This document shows positions 25,637 through 34,997 of a DNA stretch of 64,000 bases, one piece after another; positions within the stretch are counted from its first letter, which is position 1, and each line of letters opens with the position of its first letter. Below the pieces are notes generated by a model. The model did no database searches. It saw only the letters and a program-made list of their open reading frames with translations, and was not told where the DNA came from. The DNA comes from Caballeronia sp. INDeC2 (GTDB taxonomy: Bacteria > Pseudomonadota > Gammaproteobacteria > Burkholderiales > Burkholderiaceae). A program made the translations under genes and the position numbers. The stretch covers positions 124,001 through 188,000 of the forward strand of contig NZ_JALQDG010000046.1 of the NCBI RefSeq assembly GCF_023631325.1, read 5' to 3'.

Positions 25637-26977
25637 ATGGCGCAACCCGCATATCCTTCCGTGCTTGAATGGTGGACGCGCGTCGAAAAGCGGCTCTACG
25701 GTGACTCCGACGAGACACCGCGAACTCGCTTGCCTGCGCGTGCACCAATCGTCGTCTTGTACGACGGCAGCGAGAACATCGAGGCGCTATGGAAAGCGCT
25801 GCTCCAGTGCCGAACGCCGCATATCCAAGCCGTGTGGAAGTCGCCCGAATCGGACGAAATGCGTCTGCTCGCGGAGTCGTATGTCGCGATACCCGAGAAG
25901 CTCTTCTTCCTGAAGTCGCTGCAGACGAGCCTGCGGCGGGTCGCCGTTCTTGTCGAGCGGGCGCAGAAGCGTCTGGAGTCCGCCACGTCGCCGCGTGACT
26001 TTCCGCTCGTCAAGGCGAAGGCGCAGCCGGCTCGTCTGTCGGCTTTCACGTCGACGTGCTTCGCGTTGCGGCATCTCGGCCGCAAGGTGCTGAATCAGCC
26101 CCTCAAGCTGCTGGTTCAGCGCGGACACTGGGTGCTGGCCTATCGTCGCGCGGGCGCGGAGAACAGTGTCGACGGCGACGAAAGCCGCAATTGGGTCACG
26201 CTTCCGGGCATGACGTCGCAGTTTCACGCCGACCCGTTTCTCTGGCGCGGCAAGAACGGCGACTATCACCTGTTCTTCGAGAGCCTTCCGTACGAAACGA
26301 ACCGCGGGACGATCAGCCATATCGCGTTCGATCCCGTCAAGCAGACATGGCAGGAGACGCCGCGCGTCGTGCTCGACAAGAGCTATCACCTGTCCTATCC
26401 GTTTCTCTTCGAGCATGAAGGCGAGGTCTTCATGATTCCGGAGACGTGCGGCAATCGTACGATCGAAATGTATCGGGCCGCTTCGTTCCCGACCGACTGG
26501 GTGCTGCACAAGGTGATCATGCGCGATGTCGTCGCGGCCGATACGACGCTCCATCACGACGGCAAGACGTGGTGGATGTTCACGAGCATGACGGAAGACG
26601 GCGGATCGAACTGGGACGAACTGTCGATCTTCTACTCGGATAGCCCGTTCGGCGAATGGACCGCGCATCCGATGAACCCGGTCGTCTCCGACTGCCGTCT
26701 CGCGCGCATGGCGGGCAACCTGTTCAAGGACGGGCAGAACCGTCTGATTCGCCCCGCGCAGAATTGCGAGCGCGAATACGGCGCCGCGCTGACGTTCCGC
26801 GAGATCACCGAGCTCACGACGACGACGTACGCCGAGCGGACCGTTTCGATTCGCACGCCGCCGCGCGGCCATCAAGGGCTACACACGTGGAATGCGGTCG
26901 GCGAGATCACGGTCATCGATCTGAAGACGCAACTGCGCAAGTGGAATCCGTGGCGCGGCCCGATGAGACGCGCATGA
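25637..26977 (+). CDS. Glycosyl-processing protein with five-bladed propeller domain (glucosamine inositolphosphorylceramide transferase N-terminal-like)
   Basis: A 446-aa protein. Residues 1-150 form a mixed domain with VVLYDGSENIEAL. From about residue 190 a five-bladed propeller of the GH43/GIPC-transferase type follows, with FHADPFLWRGKNGDYHLFFE and SYPFLFEHEGEVFMIPE, where the Asp and Glu positions match the catalytic pattern. Such proteins occur in bacterial polysaccharide clusters, sometimes fused to formyltransferase domains. It is the first gene of the exopolysaccharide locus. AGGGAAAAGAA precedes the start. Exact reaction unknown; sugar transfer or modification is inferred. Confidence 0.7.
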   Translation: MAQPAYPSVLEWWTRVEKRLYGDSDETPRTRLPARAPIVVLYDGSENIEALWKALLQCRTPHIQAVWKSPESDEMRLLAESYVAIPEKLFFLKSLQTSLRRVAVLVERAQKRLESATSPRDFPLVKAKAQPARLSAFTSTCFALRHLGRKVLNQPLKLLVQRGHWVLAYRRAGAENSVDGDESRNWVTLPGMTSQFHADPFLWRGKNGDYHLFFESLPYETNRGTISHIAFDPVKQTWQETPRVVLDKSYHLSYPFLFEHEGEVFMIPETCGNRTIEMYRAASFPTDWVLHKVIMRDVVAADTTLHHDGKTWWMFTSMTEDGGSNWDELSIFYSDSPFGEWTAHPMNPVVSDCRLARMAGNLFKDGQNRLIRPAQNCEREYGAALTFREITELTTTTYAERTVSIRTPPRGHQGLHTWNAVGEITVIDLKTQLRKWNPWRGPMRRA

Positions 26978-27247
26978 CGCGAGAGGCGCCCGCCGTCGGG
27001 CGCGCGCGGGCAAGAGAACCGGCGTGTGGCGCGTCGCACAGTGCGTGCCATCGCGCCGGCTTACATTGATGACTCATCGGAGACTGGAAGCCGCATCGGG
27101 CGATGTCTTGCGCGCGCGTTACACAGGTCATCCGGCGAGGCGGCCCATCGCCATAAAACACACCCGTCAGCACCAGCATCTCCGTCAGCGGCGCGCGCGT
27201 CGGTTGCCTGGGGACGGGCCCATCGTAGAAAAACGGCAGCCGGGACC

Positions 27248-28381
27248 ATGAAGCTTCTCCATGTCATCGTTGCGCTCAATGCGGACGGCGCTGAACGCAT
27301 GCTTCAGCGCCTCATCGAGTCGCACATCGAAGATCCGCGGTTTCGTCACGTCGTCTGCTCGCTCACGACGACCGGCAAGGTCGGCGAAGAGCTTGCCGCG
27401 CGCGGCATCGACGTGCATAGCCTCGGCATGCGCTCGCCGCTCGGCTTTCCGCGCGCGCTGTGGCACCTCGTGAAACTGATTCGCAAAGAGCGCCCCGACA
27501 TCATTCAGACGTGGATGTATCACGCCGACTTTCTCGGTGGACTCGCGGGACGGCTCGCGGCGCACAAACGCATCGTCTGGGGCGTGCGCACCACCGACGT
27601 CAGGTCGGGCGGCTCGCGCGTGACCGTGCTGTTGCGCAAGGTCTGCGCGTGGCTGTCGTACTCCGTGCCGCAGGCGATCGTGTGCGCGGCCGAGGCATCG
27701 CGCCGGGCGCATGTGTCGGTCGGCTATGACGCGAGCCGCATGATGGTCGTGCCGAACGGATTCGATGTCGCACGACTTGCCGCCACGCCCGAGCAGCGCG
27801 CCGCGATCCGTCAGCAATGCGGATTCGACGACAGTGCGGTCGTCGTCGGCATTCTGGGCCGCTTTCATCCGGTGAAGGATCACCAGAATTTCGTGCGCGC
27901 GGCGGGCATCCTCGCCGCGCGTCATCCCGGCGTGCGCTTCATGATGGTCGGCCGCGATCTCGACGCGAACAATCGCGAGCTCGCCGACTGGATCGCGCAG
28001 ACGGGATTCGCGTCGCGCTTCGTGCTGCTCGGCGAGCGGCGCGACGTGCCCGCGTGTTTGTCGGCGATGGACGTGTTTTGCCTCTCGTCGCGCACGGAGG
28101 GCTTCCCGAACGTGGTCGGCGAGGCGATGGCGATGGCGCTGCCATGCGTCGTCACCGATGTCGGCGATGCAGCCATGCTCGTGGCCAACACGGGCGTGGT
28201 CGTCGCGAAGGAAAACACGGACGCGCTCGCGGCCGGACTGTCGCGCGTCGTCGACATGACGCCCGACGAACGCATCCGTCTCGGCCAGATGGCCAAAGCG
28301 CGCATCCACGCCGAATTCACGATGATGCGCGCGCGCGAGCGTTTCGAAGATATCTACCTGCGGCTCGTCGAAGAAAAGTGA
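27248..28381 (+). CDS. GT4-family glycosyltransferase
   Basis: A 377-aa GT-B enzyme. The N-terminal domain starts MKLLHVIVALNADGAERML, typical of retaining GT4 enzymes of polysaccharide clusters. The C-terminal domain has the nucleotide-sugar motif E-x7-E (EGFPNVVGE, about residue 285) and GILGRFHPVKDHQNF. The start at 27248 fits the Rossmann strand; the longer open frame upstream is not supported. It would add one sugar to the lipid-linked repeat on the cytoplasmic face. Confidence 0.88.
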   Translation: MKLLHVIVALNADGAERMLQRLIESHIEDPRFRHVVCSLTTTGKVGEELAARGIDVHSLGMRSPLGFPRALWHLVKLIRKERPDIIQTWMYHADFLGGLAGRLAAHKRIVWGVRTTDVRSGGSRVTVLLRKVCAWLSYSVPQAIVCAAEASRRAHVSVGYDASRMMVVPNGFDVARLAATPEQRAAIRQQCGFDDSAVVVGILGRFHPVKDHQNFVRAAGILAARHPGVRFMMVGRDLDANNRELADWIAQTGFASRFVLLGERRDVPACLSAMDVFCLSSRTEGFPNVVGEAMAMALPCVVTDVGDAAMLVANTGVVVAKENTDALAAGLSRVVDMTPDERIRLGQMAKARIHAEFTMMRARERFEDIYLRLVEEK

Positions 28382-28427
28382 GCATCGCATAAGCGTGGCC
28401 TCTGGCCGCAACTGAAGGAGAACGAAC

Positions 28428-30449
28428 ATGTGCGGTATCGTCGGCTTTCTGGGTGGTCGCGGCATCGGGCCGGGCGACTCGAAGACAACGGTTCGGAAGA
28501 TGGCGCTTGCCATCGCCTATCGCGGACCCGACGACGCGGGCGACTGGACCGATGATCTGCGGGGCATCGCGCTCGGTCATCGCCGGCTGGCGATTCTGGA
28601 TCTCTCGGCGGCGGGGCATCAGCCGATGTCGTCGGGCAGCGGCCGTTATGTCATCGTCTTCAACGGCGAAATCTATAACCATCTCGATCTGCGCGAGGAA
28701 CTGGAAGACACGCAACGCGCGCCGGTCTGGAGGGGTAGTTCGGATACCGAAACGTTGATGGCCGGTTTCGATGCGTGGGGCATTCAGGCCACCATCGAGC
28801 GCGCCGTCGGCATGTTCGCGTTCGCCGTGTGGGACCGGCAGGAATGCCAGCTCACGCTCGCGCGCGACCGGATCGGCGAAAAGCCCCTCTATTACGGATG
28901 GCAGGGACAGGGCGAAGAAGCCGCATTCGTGTTCGGCTCCGAGCTCAAGGGACTGCGCGAGCATCCCGCGTTCGAGAACAACGTCGATCGCGGCGCGCTG
29001 ACGCTGCAGATCCGCCACGGCTGCGTGCCCGCGCCGTATTCCATCTTCGAGGGTATCTATAAGCTCGAACCGGGCAAGATGCTCACCGTGTCGCTCGAAC
29101 GGCGCGAGCCGCGCATCTGGGCCTACTGGCTCGCCGTCGAGGCGGCCGTCAACGGCGCAGCGCGCGGCTTTGCGGGCAGTGCCGAGGACGCGGTCGATGA
29201 ACTGGAGCACTTGCTCAGCGATGCGATCCGCCAGCAGATGCTTTCCGACGTGCCGCTCGGCGCGTTTCTTTCGGGCGGCGTGGATTCGTCGACCATCGTC
29301 GCGTTGATGCAGAAGCAGTCGTCGCGTCCGGTGAAGACGTTCACGATCGGCTTCAACGAAAGCGACTTCGATGAAGCGAAGCTCGCGAAGGCCGTCTCGG
29401 CGCATCTCGGCACCGACCATACGGAGCTGTACGTGACGGCGCGCGAGGCGCTCGACGTCATCCCGCGTCTGCCCGAACTCTACGACGAACCGTTCGCCGA
29501 TTCGTCGCAGATACCGACGTTCCTCGTTTCGCAACTCGCCAGGCAGCACGTCACGGTCTCGCTGTCCGGCGATGCCGGCGACGAGCTCTTCTGCGGCTAT
29601 CAGCGTTACCGGACCGCGCCGGACATGTGGGACAAGATGACGGTGTTGCCGGCGTCGTTGCGCAAGTTGGCGGCATCCGGCATCGTCGGGATTTCGCCGA
29701 AGCGCTGGAACAGCATGGCGGGGCTCATGGAGCCGATTCTGCCGTCGTCGTTGCGCGGCGTGAAAGTCGGCGACAAGCTGCACAAGGGCGCGCAACTGCT
29801 GTCGTGCCAGTCGCGTGACGAGGTTTATCTGCACATGATGTCGCAGTGGAACGACCCGGCCGCGCTCGTGATCGGCGGTCATCAGCCGCCTACGCTGATG
29901 ACCGGCAACGCGCCCGCTTTCACCGGCCTCGACGACGTGCAGCGCATGATGGCCCTCGACATGATCACCTATCTGCCCGACGACATTCTCACGAAGGTCG
30001 ATCGCGCCGCGATGGGCGTATCGCTCGAAACGCGCGTGCCGTTCCTCGACCATCGCGTCGTGGAGTTTGCATGGCGACTGCCGCAATCGATGAAGGTGCG
30101 CGACGGGCAAACCAAGTGGGCGCTGCGCCAGGTGCTGTATCGCCATGTGCCGAGCGCGATGATCGAGCGGCCCAAGCAAGGCTTCGGCGTGCCGATCACG
30201 CACTGGCTGCGCGGCGAGCTGCGCGACTGGGCCGAGGCGCTGCTCGATGCATCGCGGCTGCGTCGCGAGGGCTTCTTCGATGCCGACATGGTGCGGGCGA
30301 AATGGCAGCAGCATTTGTCGGGCGAGCAGAACTGGCATCGTCAGTTGTGGAACGTGCTGATGTTCCAGCAATGGCTCGAGCATCAAAACGCTTCGTCGAT
30401 TCCGCTGTTCACGTCGCGTACGTCGGATCTTGCGGGCGTGGCGGGCTGA
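28428..30449 (+). CDS. Asparagine synthetase-like glutamine amidotransferase (AsnB family)
   Basis: A 673-aa protein. It starts MCGIVGFLGG, so Cys2 is the glutamine-hydrolysing nucleophile after Met removal. The synthetase domain has the PPi loop LSGGVDSSTIVAL near residue 280. In polysaccharide clusters this family amidates uronic acids (for example WbpS of P. aeruginosa O6), and this locus also has the genes for UDP-GalNAcA, so making GalNAcA amide is plausible. Housekeeping asparagine synthesis cannot be excluded. AGGAGAACGAAC precedes the start; a terminator follows. Confidence 0.88.
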   Translation: MCGIVGFLGGRGIGPGDSKTTVRKMALAIAYRGPDDAGDWTDDLRGIALGHRRLAILDLSAAGHQPMSSGSGRYVIVFNGEIYNHLDLREELEDTQRAPVWRGSSDTETLMAGFDAWGIQATIERAVGMFAFAVWDRQECQLTLARDRIGEKPLYYGWQGQGEEAAFVFGSELKGLREHPAFENNVDRGALTLQIRHGCVPAPYSIFEGIYKLEPGKMLTVSLERREPRIWAYWLAVEAAVNGAARGFAGSAEDAVDELEHLLSDAIRQQMLSDVPLGAFLSGGVDSSTIVALMQKQSSRPVKTFTIGFNESDFDEAKLAKAVSAHLGTDHTELYVTAREALDVIPRLPELYDEPFADSSQIPTFLVSQLARQHVTVSLSGDAGDELFCGYQRYRTAPDMWDKMTVLPASLRKLAASGIVGISPKRWNSMAGLMEPILPSSLRGVKVGDKLHKGAQLLSCQSRDEVYLHMMSQWNDPAALVIGGHQPPTLMTGNAPAFTGLDDVQRMMALDMITYLPDDILTKVDRAAMGVSLETRVPFLDHRVVEFAWRLPQSMKVRDGQTKWALRQVLYRHVPSAMIERPKQGFGVPITHWLRGELRDWAEALLDASRLRREGFFDADMVRAKWQQHLSGEQNWHRQLWNVLMFQQWLEHQNASSIPLFTSRTSDLAGVAG

Positions 30450-30476
30450 TATCGCTCACAGCGGGGCGGCGCGACG

Positions 30477-30510
30477 AAAAGGCCTTGGTCTACGGACCAC
30501 GGCCTTTTTT
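30477..30510 (+). terminator. Terminator after the AsnB-like gene
   Basis: AAAAGGCCTTGGTC pairs with GGACCACGGCCTTTT around a short TAC loop and is followed by TTCTT. It lies 28 nt after the stop and closes the 25.6-30.4 kb transcript. Confidence 0.75.
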
Positions 30511-30673
30511 CTTGCGCGCGGGCTTTTCTGCGAGCGACGCGCCCGGTTCATGTCGGGCGAAGCGGGGCAGAGCGCGATGACGGTGCCGCCAAAGCCATCG
30601 GGTCCTGTCGGATGATCAACAACCGCAAGCGTCTGCGATCGACGCCCTGCTAACCTCAGCATCGCCAAAACCA

Positions 30674-30706
30674 AAAGGCCCCGGTCGATGTGACCAGGGC
30701 CCCTTT
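30674..30706 (-). terminator. Terminator of the initiating transferase gene
   Basis: On the minus strand AAAGGGGCCCTGGTC and GACCGGGGCCTTTT form a stem around ACATC, followed by GGTTTT. It lies 45 nt beyond the end of the minus-strand transferase gene, convergent with the preceding terminator. Confidence 0.7.
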
Positions 30707-30751
30707 GTCTTCCTGCCAATCACCGGCGCGCATCGTACCGGAATCGCATGG

Positions 30752-31882
30752 TTACTTGTGATGCGTCGTCTGCTCGGTCACGGCACTCGGAACGACGGGC
30801 TGTCTGCTGCCCACCAGCCAGCGCGGCGTCTTGAACCGAACGATCGCGGTGTACAGCCAGACATACGCGACGGCGAACACGACCGCGGTCACCGCGAGCA
30901 CCACCGGGTTATGCCAGAAGAGCGACGCCGGCACGATGCCGATCATGCTCAAGACCCACAGATAAGGTGACGTGCGCGCGTTTCTGCGCTGACGCTGACG
31001 CGGATCGGAGCCTTTGCGCACGATACGCTTGAAAATCAGCGTATGCAGGTGGATGCCATCGGGTGCGCCGACCGGCCGGCCGCGCACGATTCTGCGGCGA
31101 TAGATCGAGAACAGCGTTTCGAAGAGTGGATAGATCGCGACGACCATGGCATACCACGCGCAGACATTCGGATGCCGTGCAACCAGCAACACGAGCAGCT
31201 CCGCAATGGTGAAGCCGATGAAATAGGCACCGCCGTCACCGAGGAAAATCGACGCTGCCGGATAGTTCCAGATCGCGAAGCCGCCGATCGCGCCGATCAT
31301 CGTGAGCGCGGTGCTCATCACGAGCAAATCGCCGACTTCATGGGCGACATAACCGATCGAGCCGAAAATCAGAATCGCCACGACCGCGGCGAGCCCGTTA
31401 AAACCGTCGATGATATTGACCGCATTGGTGAGCCCCGCGACCGCGAGAACTGTCAGGCCAATCGCGATCGGCGCGACAGAGAGAATCGGATCGACGAGCG
31501 GCAGGTCCACGCGGCTGACCACGCCGTTGAGCAGGAACGCGCCCAGGAGCGCCGCCAGCATTGCACTGAGAAGACGCGCACGGACGCTTACACGCTTCGT
31601 AAGATCCTCGATGACGCCACTGCCGAACGCGGGCGCCGCGCAAAGCAGCAAAAGCAGGGATTCGTCGCGCGGATTGCCGCCGAATATCGCGGCGATGGGA
31701 AACGTCACGCAAGCCGCGACCATCAGTGCGATGCCGCCGACTCTCGGCACCGGATGAGAATGGTTCTTCTGAACCCCGTTCAAATCATGATCCAGGGAGA
31801 GCGCCCCGTAGCGCCCCGCGAATCGAACTATAAGTAGCGTCATGCAGAAAGAACTGATGAAGCCAAGCGCAAGGTTTAACAT
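30752..31882 (-). CDS. Polyprenyl-phosphate sugar-1-phosphate transferase (WecA/WbpL-like)
   Basis: A 376-aa inner-membrane enzyme with about 11 transmembrane segments. Family motifs: PVPRVGGIA in the first cytoplasmic loop, NAVNIIDGFNGLA (catalytic Asp), SIFLGDGGAYFIG, and the HLHTL histidine motif in the last cytoplasmic loop. It transfers a HexNAc-1-phosphate to undecaprenyl phosphate and so starts repeat-unit assembly. The ATG at 31882 is preferred; a GTG three codons upstream is also in frame. It is transcribed alone, away from the wzc-like gene across a long AT-rich gap. Confidence 0.88.
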   Translation of the reverse strand: MLNLALGFISSFCMTLLIVRFAGRYGALSLDHDLNGVQKNHSHPVPRVGGIALMVAACVTFPIAAIFGGNPRDESLLLLLCAAPAFGSGVIEDLTKRVSVRARLLSAMLAALLGAFLLNGVVSRVDLPLVDPILSVAPIAIGLTVLAVAGLTNAVNIIDGFNGLAAVVAILIFGSIGYVAHEVGDLLVMSTALTMIGAIGGFAIWNYPAASIFLGDGGAYFIGFTIAELLVLLVARHPNVCAWYAMVVAIYPLFETLFSIYRRRIVRGRPVGAPDGIHLHTLIFKRIVRKGSDPRQRQRRNARTSPYLWVLSMIGIVPASLFWHNPVVLAVTAVVFAVAYVWLYTAIVRFKTPRWLVGSRQPVVPSAVTEQTTHHK

Positions 31883-32663
31883 TTTTTTCACTCACGAAGA
31901 GGGCGCATCTCTTTTCGAATATCAAAACCCGAAAGCGTATGGTAGGTACAACCCCTGCCATTGTCCACGCATTTATGGCGCTTTAATGTGTGAAACCGAG
32001 CCTACCGTGATTATATTGGGACTTCCACTGATTATTCATACAAACCCGATTTTAAAATCCCGTAAAAACACGATTTTCATATAAACGACTTTAAATCCGT
32101 TTTAAAAGAATCGTGCGTCGTCGGTGCGCAAGCCCACTTTCGCGCTCATTTGGTTCTCGGGTCGGTACGTTTTGCCGCGGAGCCAGGCGCTGCGGGTCGT
32201 CTCTACGGCTAGCATAGGCCGGAAGGGCCCGTGAGGGTAAGCGAAAAAATGTCCGGGAACCGAATCTCGTCTAAACCGGCTTTCTTCATAGAATTAGCAG
32301 TTCGATTAAAAGCAATTATATGTGCGGTGCCGCGCATACAACAATAGGCGTTGTGATAATTTCCGATTTGCTCAAATGGCCCGCATACTCAATAAATTCT
32401 TAAAAGTGGGTTATAGAACACTCGGTCGCGTTGAAAGGTTCGATAAACAACAAAAATCGTCTGTCGGAATTTCTCTTTTTTTGAGTCGTGTGTTTCAATA
32501 CGACTGCAATGCCGGGGCGGGATTTTAACGGCTCCGAATGCCGGCCTGAATTAAAGAATAGGGAAATGTTGTTTGCGCCCCTTTGGCGCGCTGCAAATGT
32601 TCCGATCCGCATCCGGTGCGCTGTCGCGCGCCGGTCCCATAAGAGCCTGTAACGAGACGTTCT
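31883..32663. promoter_or_regulatory. Long AT-rich regulatory region between the initiating transferase and the tyrosine kinase genes
   Basis: A 781-nt divergent gap, clearly richer in A/T than the genes around it. It contains the perfect 12-bp palindrome GATTTTAAAATC (32048-32059) and, about 40 nt later, the related GACTTTAAATC and GTTTTAAAAGAATC. It must hold the promoters of both exopolysaccharide transcription units. Such AT-rich stretches are often bound by H-NS-type silencers and by regulators. Short open frames inside lack coding signs. Confidence 0.5.
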
Positions 32664-34904
32664 ATGAAAGTTAAAAATCAGGCGTCAGCCGTAACGGCCG
32701 AGACCGACAAAGAGATCGAGCTCACGTCGATTCTCGAAACGCTGGGCCGTCACTGGAAGATGATCGCGGCGACCGTGGCGGTCGTCTTCAGCATCGGGGT
32801 GGTGTACGCGTATTTCTCCGCGCCGATTTATCAGGCCGGCATGCTCGTCAGAGTCGACGACTCGACCGCCGCGCCGCCCACCGACTCACGCGACATGGTG
32901 AGAAGCGCCGCGTCGATGTTCGACCAGCGCGCGACGGCCGAAGGCGAAATCCAGGTTATCGGCTCGAAGTTCGTGCTCGGTCCCGTCGTCGATGCACTCA
33001 AGCTGTATATCCAGGCCGCGCCGCATCGCTTTCCGCTCATCGGCGGGATGGTCGCGCGCATGAACGACGAAACGTCGACGCCGGGTCTCTTCGGCCGCGG
33101 CGGCTATGCATGGGGCGCCGAATCGATCGACGTATCCGCATTCGACGTGCCGAAGAAGTTCGAAGGCAAGGAATACACGCTGCGCTATCTCGGCAACAAT
33201 CAGTATCAGGTTCGCGGCCCGGGCATCGAAACGGGCGTCGGCGGCCAGGTCGGCACCGTGCAGCGCTTCGACACCGAAGCGGGCCCGATCTCGCTGCTCG
33301 TCGGCTTCATTCATGGCGAGAAGGGCGTCGAATTCGATCTCACGCGTAACTCGCGCACGTCGGCTATCGACCGGCTGCAGAACTCGCTGACGATCGCCGA
33401 GCAGGGCAACAAGTCGGGCGTGATCAGCACGTCGCTGGAAGGCAAGGACCCGGTGCTCGTGGCTGCGATCATCAACGAACTCTCGCAGATGTACGTTCGG
33501 CAAAACGCCGATCGCCGCGGGATCAACGCCGCGAAATCGCTCGAATATCTCGAGCAGCAGTTGCCCGATGCCAAACGTCAGATGGAATCGGCCGAGGACA
33601 ACTACAACGCGTATCGCAACAGCCGCACGCTGTTCAATCCGGACGAAGAAGGCCGCATCGTGATGCAGCAGGCTTCCCAGGCGGACGCTCAGTTGCTCGA
33701 CCTGAAGCGTCGCCGTTCGGACCTGGCCGTTCATTTCTCGCCTTCGCATCCGAGCGTGGTGGTGATCGATCAGCAGATCGCGGCGACCGAGAAGTACATC
33801 AACGACCTCGCGGCGCGCGTGAAGGCCATGCCGGCGGCTGAGCAGGGCGCGCTTCGCCTGCAACGCGACGTGCGTGTGAGCACCGATGTCTATTCGGCAT
33901 TGCGCAACAACATAGAAACGATGCGCCTCATCAGGGCCGGCCGCACGCCGACGGTGGAACTGCTCGACCGCGCCGAAGTGCCCGAGCGTCCCGTCAAGCC
34001 GGTCAAGGCGCTGGTGCTCGTGATCGCGGCAGGCATCGGGCTTTTCATCGGCATCGTGCTGGCCTTCGCTCGCGACTTCCTGTTCAAGGGCGTGCTCGAT
34101 CCGCAGGAACTGGAATCGAAGACGGGTCTTTCGGTGTTCGCGACCATTCCGGACAGTGAACGTCAGAAGGAACTCGCGAAGCGTATCGCCGACAAGCGGC
34201 CGGAACAACTCGCGCTCGCCTCGCGTTATCCGACAGACCCGGCCGTGGAAGGCCTGCGCATGATGCGCTCGTCCCTGCACTACGCGCTGATGGACGCGCC
34301 GAACAATGTCGTGATGCTGGCGGGTCCGCTGCCGGGTATCGGCAAGTCGTTCGTGTCGGCGAATCTGGCGACGCTGCTCGCCGCCGGCGGCAAGCGCGTG
34401 CTGCTCGTCGATTGCGACCTGCGCCGCGGCCACCTGAACCAGTACTTCGGCCTGCCGCGCGGCAAGGGGCTCGTGGATATCCTCAACGGCTCCAGCACGC
34501 TCGAAGAGACGGTTCATCGCTCGGTGCTGAACAACCTCGACTTCGTGCAGTGCGGCTTCTATCCGCCGGACCCGGCAGAGTTGCTCCTGTCGAACGCGTT
34601 CACGGAATCGGTGAGCCGCGCATCGGAGGATTACGACATCGTGCTGCTCGACGCCCCGGCGATCCTGGCGGTGTCGGACACGGCGATCATGGCGCCCGTC
34701 GCGGGTTCGATCTTCCTGGTTGCGCGTTACGGGGACACGCGCTCCGGGGAAATCTCGGAGTCCGTGAAGCGGCTCGAACAGTCGGGCGCAAGCGTGACCG
34801 GCGTGCTGCTCAACGGCTTCAAGGTGCACTACGGCAACTACGCCCAGGCGCGCCAGTACGGCGGCTACGCCTACGCTGCCTACAAGGCCGACAAGGAAGC
34901 CTAG
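32664..34904 (+). CDS. Wzc-type polysaccharide co-polymerase / BY-kinase (tyrosine autokinase)
   Basis: A 746-aa inner-membrane protein. A Wzz domain with the first membrane helix is at residues 31-52 (WKMIAATVAVVFSIGVVYAYF region), a coiled-coil periplasmic part (LEYLEQQLPDAKRQME) follows, then the second helix near 446-470 and the cytoplasmic kinase. The kinase has Walker A GPLPGIGKSF (about 553-562), Walker A' VLLVDCDLRRG, and Walker B IVLLDAPAILA. The C-terminal tail is a tyrosine cluster (YGNYAQARQYGGYAYAAY), the autophosphorylation site. It controls chain length and export of the polymer. No Wza or Wzb partner is adjacent. Confidence 0.95.
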   Translation: MKVKNQASAVTAETDKEIELTSILETLGRHWKMIAATVAVVFSIGVVYAYFSAPIYQAGMLVRVDDSTAAPPTDSRDMVRSAASMFDQRATAEGEIQVIGSKFVLGPVVDALKLYIQAAPHRFPLIGGMVARMNDETSTPGLFGRGGYAWGAESIDVSAFDVPKKFEGKEYTLRYLGNNQYQVRGPGIETGVGGQVGTVQRFDTEAGPISLLVGFIHGEKGVEFDLTRNSRTSAIDRLQNSLTIAEQGNKSGVISTSLEGKDPVLVAAIINELSQMYVRQNADRRGINAAKSLEYLEQQLPDAKRQMESAEDNYNAYRNSRTLFNPDEEGRIVMQQASQADAQLLDLKRRRSDLAVHFSPSHPSVVVIDQQIAATEKYINDLAARVKAMPAAEQGALRLQRDVRVSTDVYSALRNNIETMRLIRAGRTPTVELLDRAEVPERPVKPVKALVLVIAAGIGLFIGIVLAFARDFLFKGVLDPQELESKTGLSVFATIPDSERQKELAKRIADKRPEQLALASRYPTDPAVEGLRMMRSSLHYALMDAPNNVVMLAGPLPGIGKSFVSANLATLLAAGGKRVLLVDCDLRRGHLNQYFGLPRGKGLVDILNGSSTLEETVHRSVLNNLDFVQCGFYPPDPAELLLSNAFTESVSRASEDYDIVLLDAPAILAVSDTAIMAPVAGSIFLVARYGDTRSGEISESVKRLEQSGASVTGVLLNGFKVHYGNYAQARQYGGYAYAAYKADKEA

Positions 34905-34997
34905 AGGCTGACTCATCCGGCATTCGCTCCTGCTGGACCCCGAATCAAAAAGGTGTACTAACAAACGTCCTGAGTTGTATAACGAGGAGAAGTGAAT

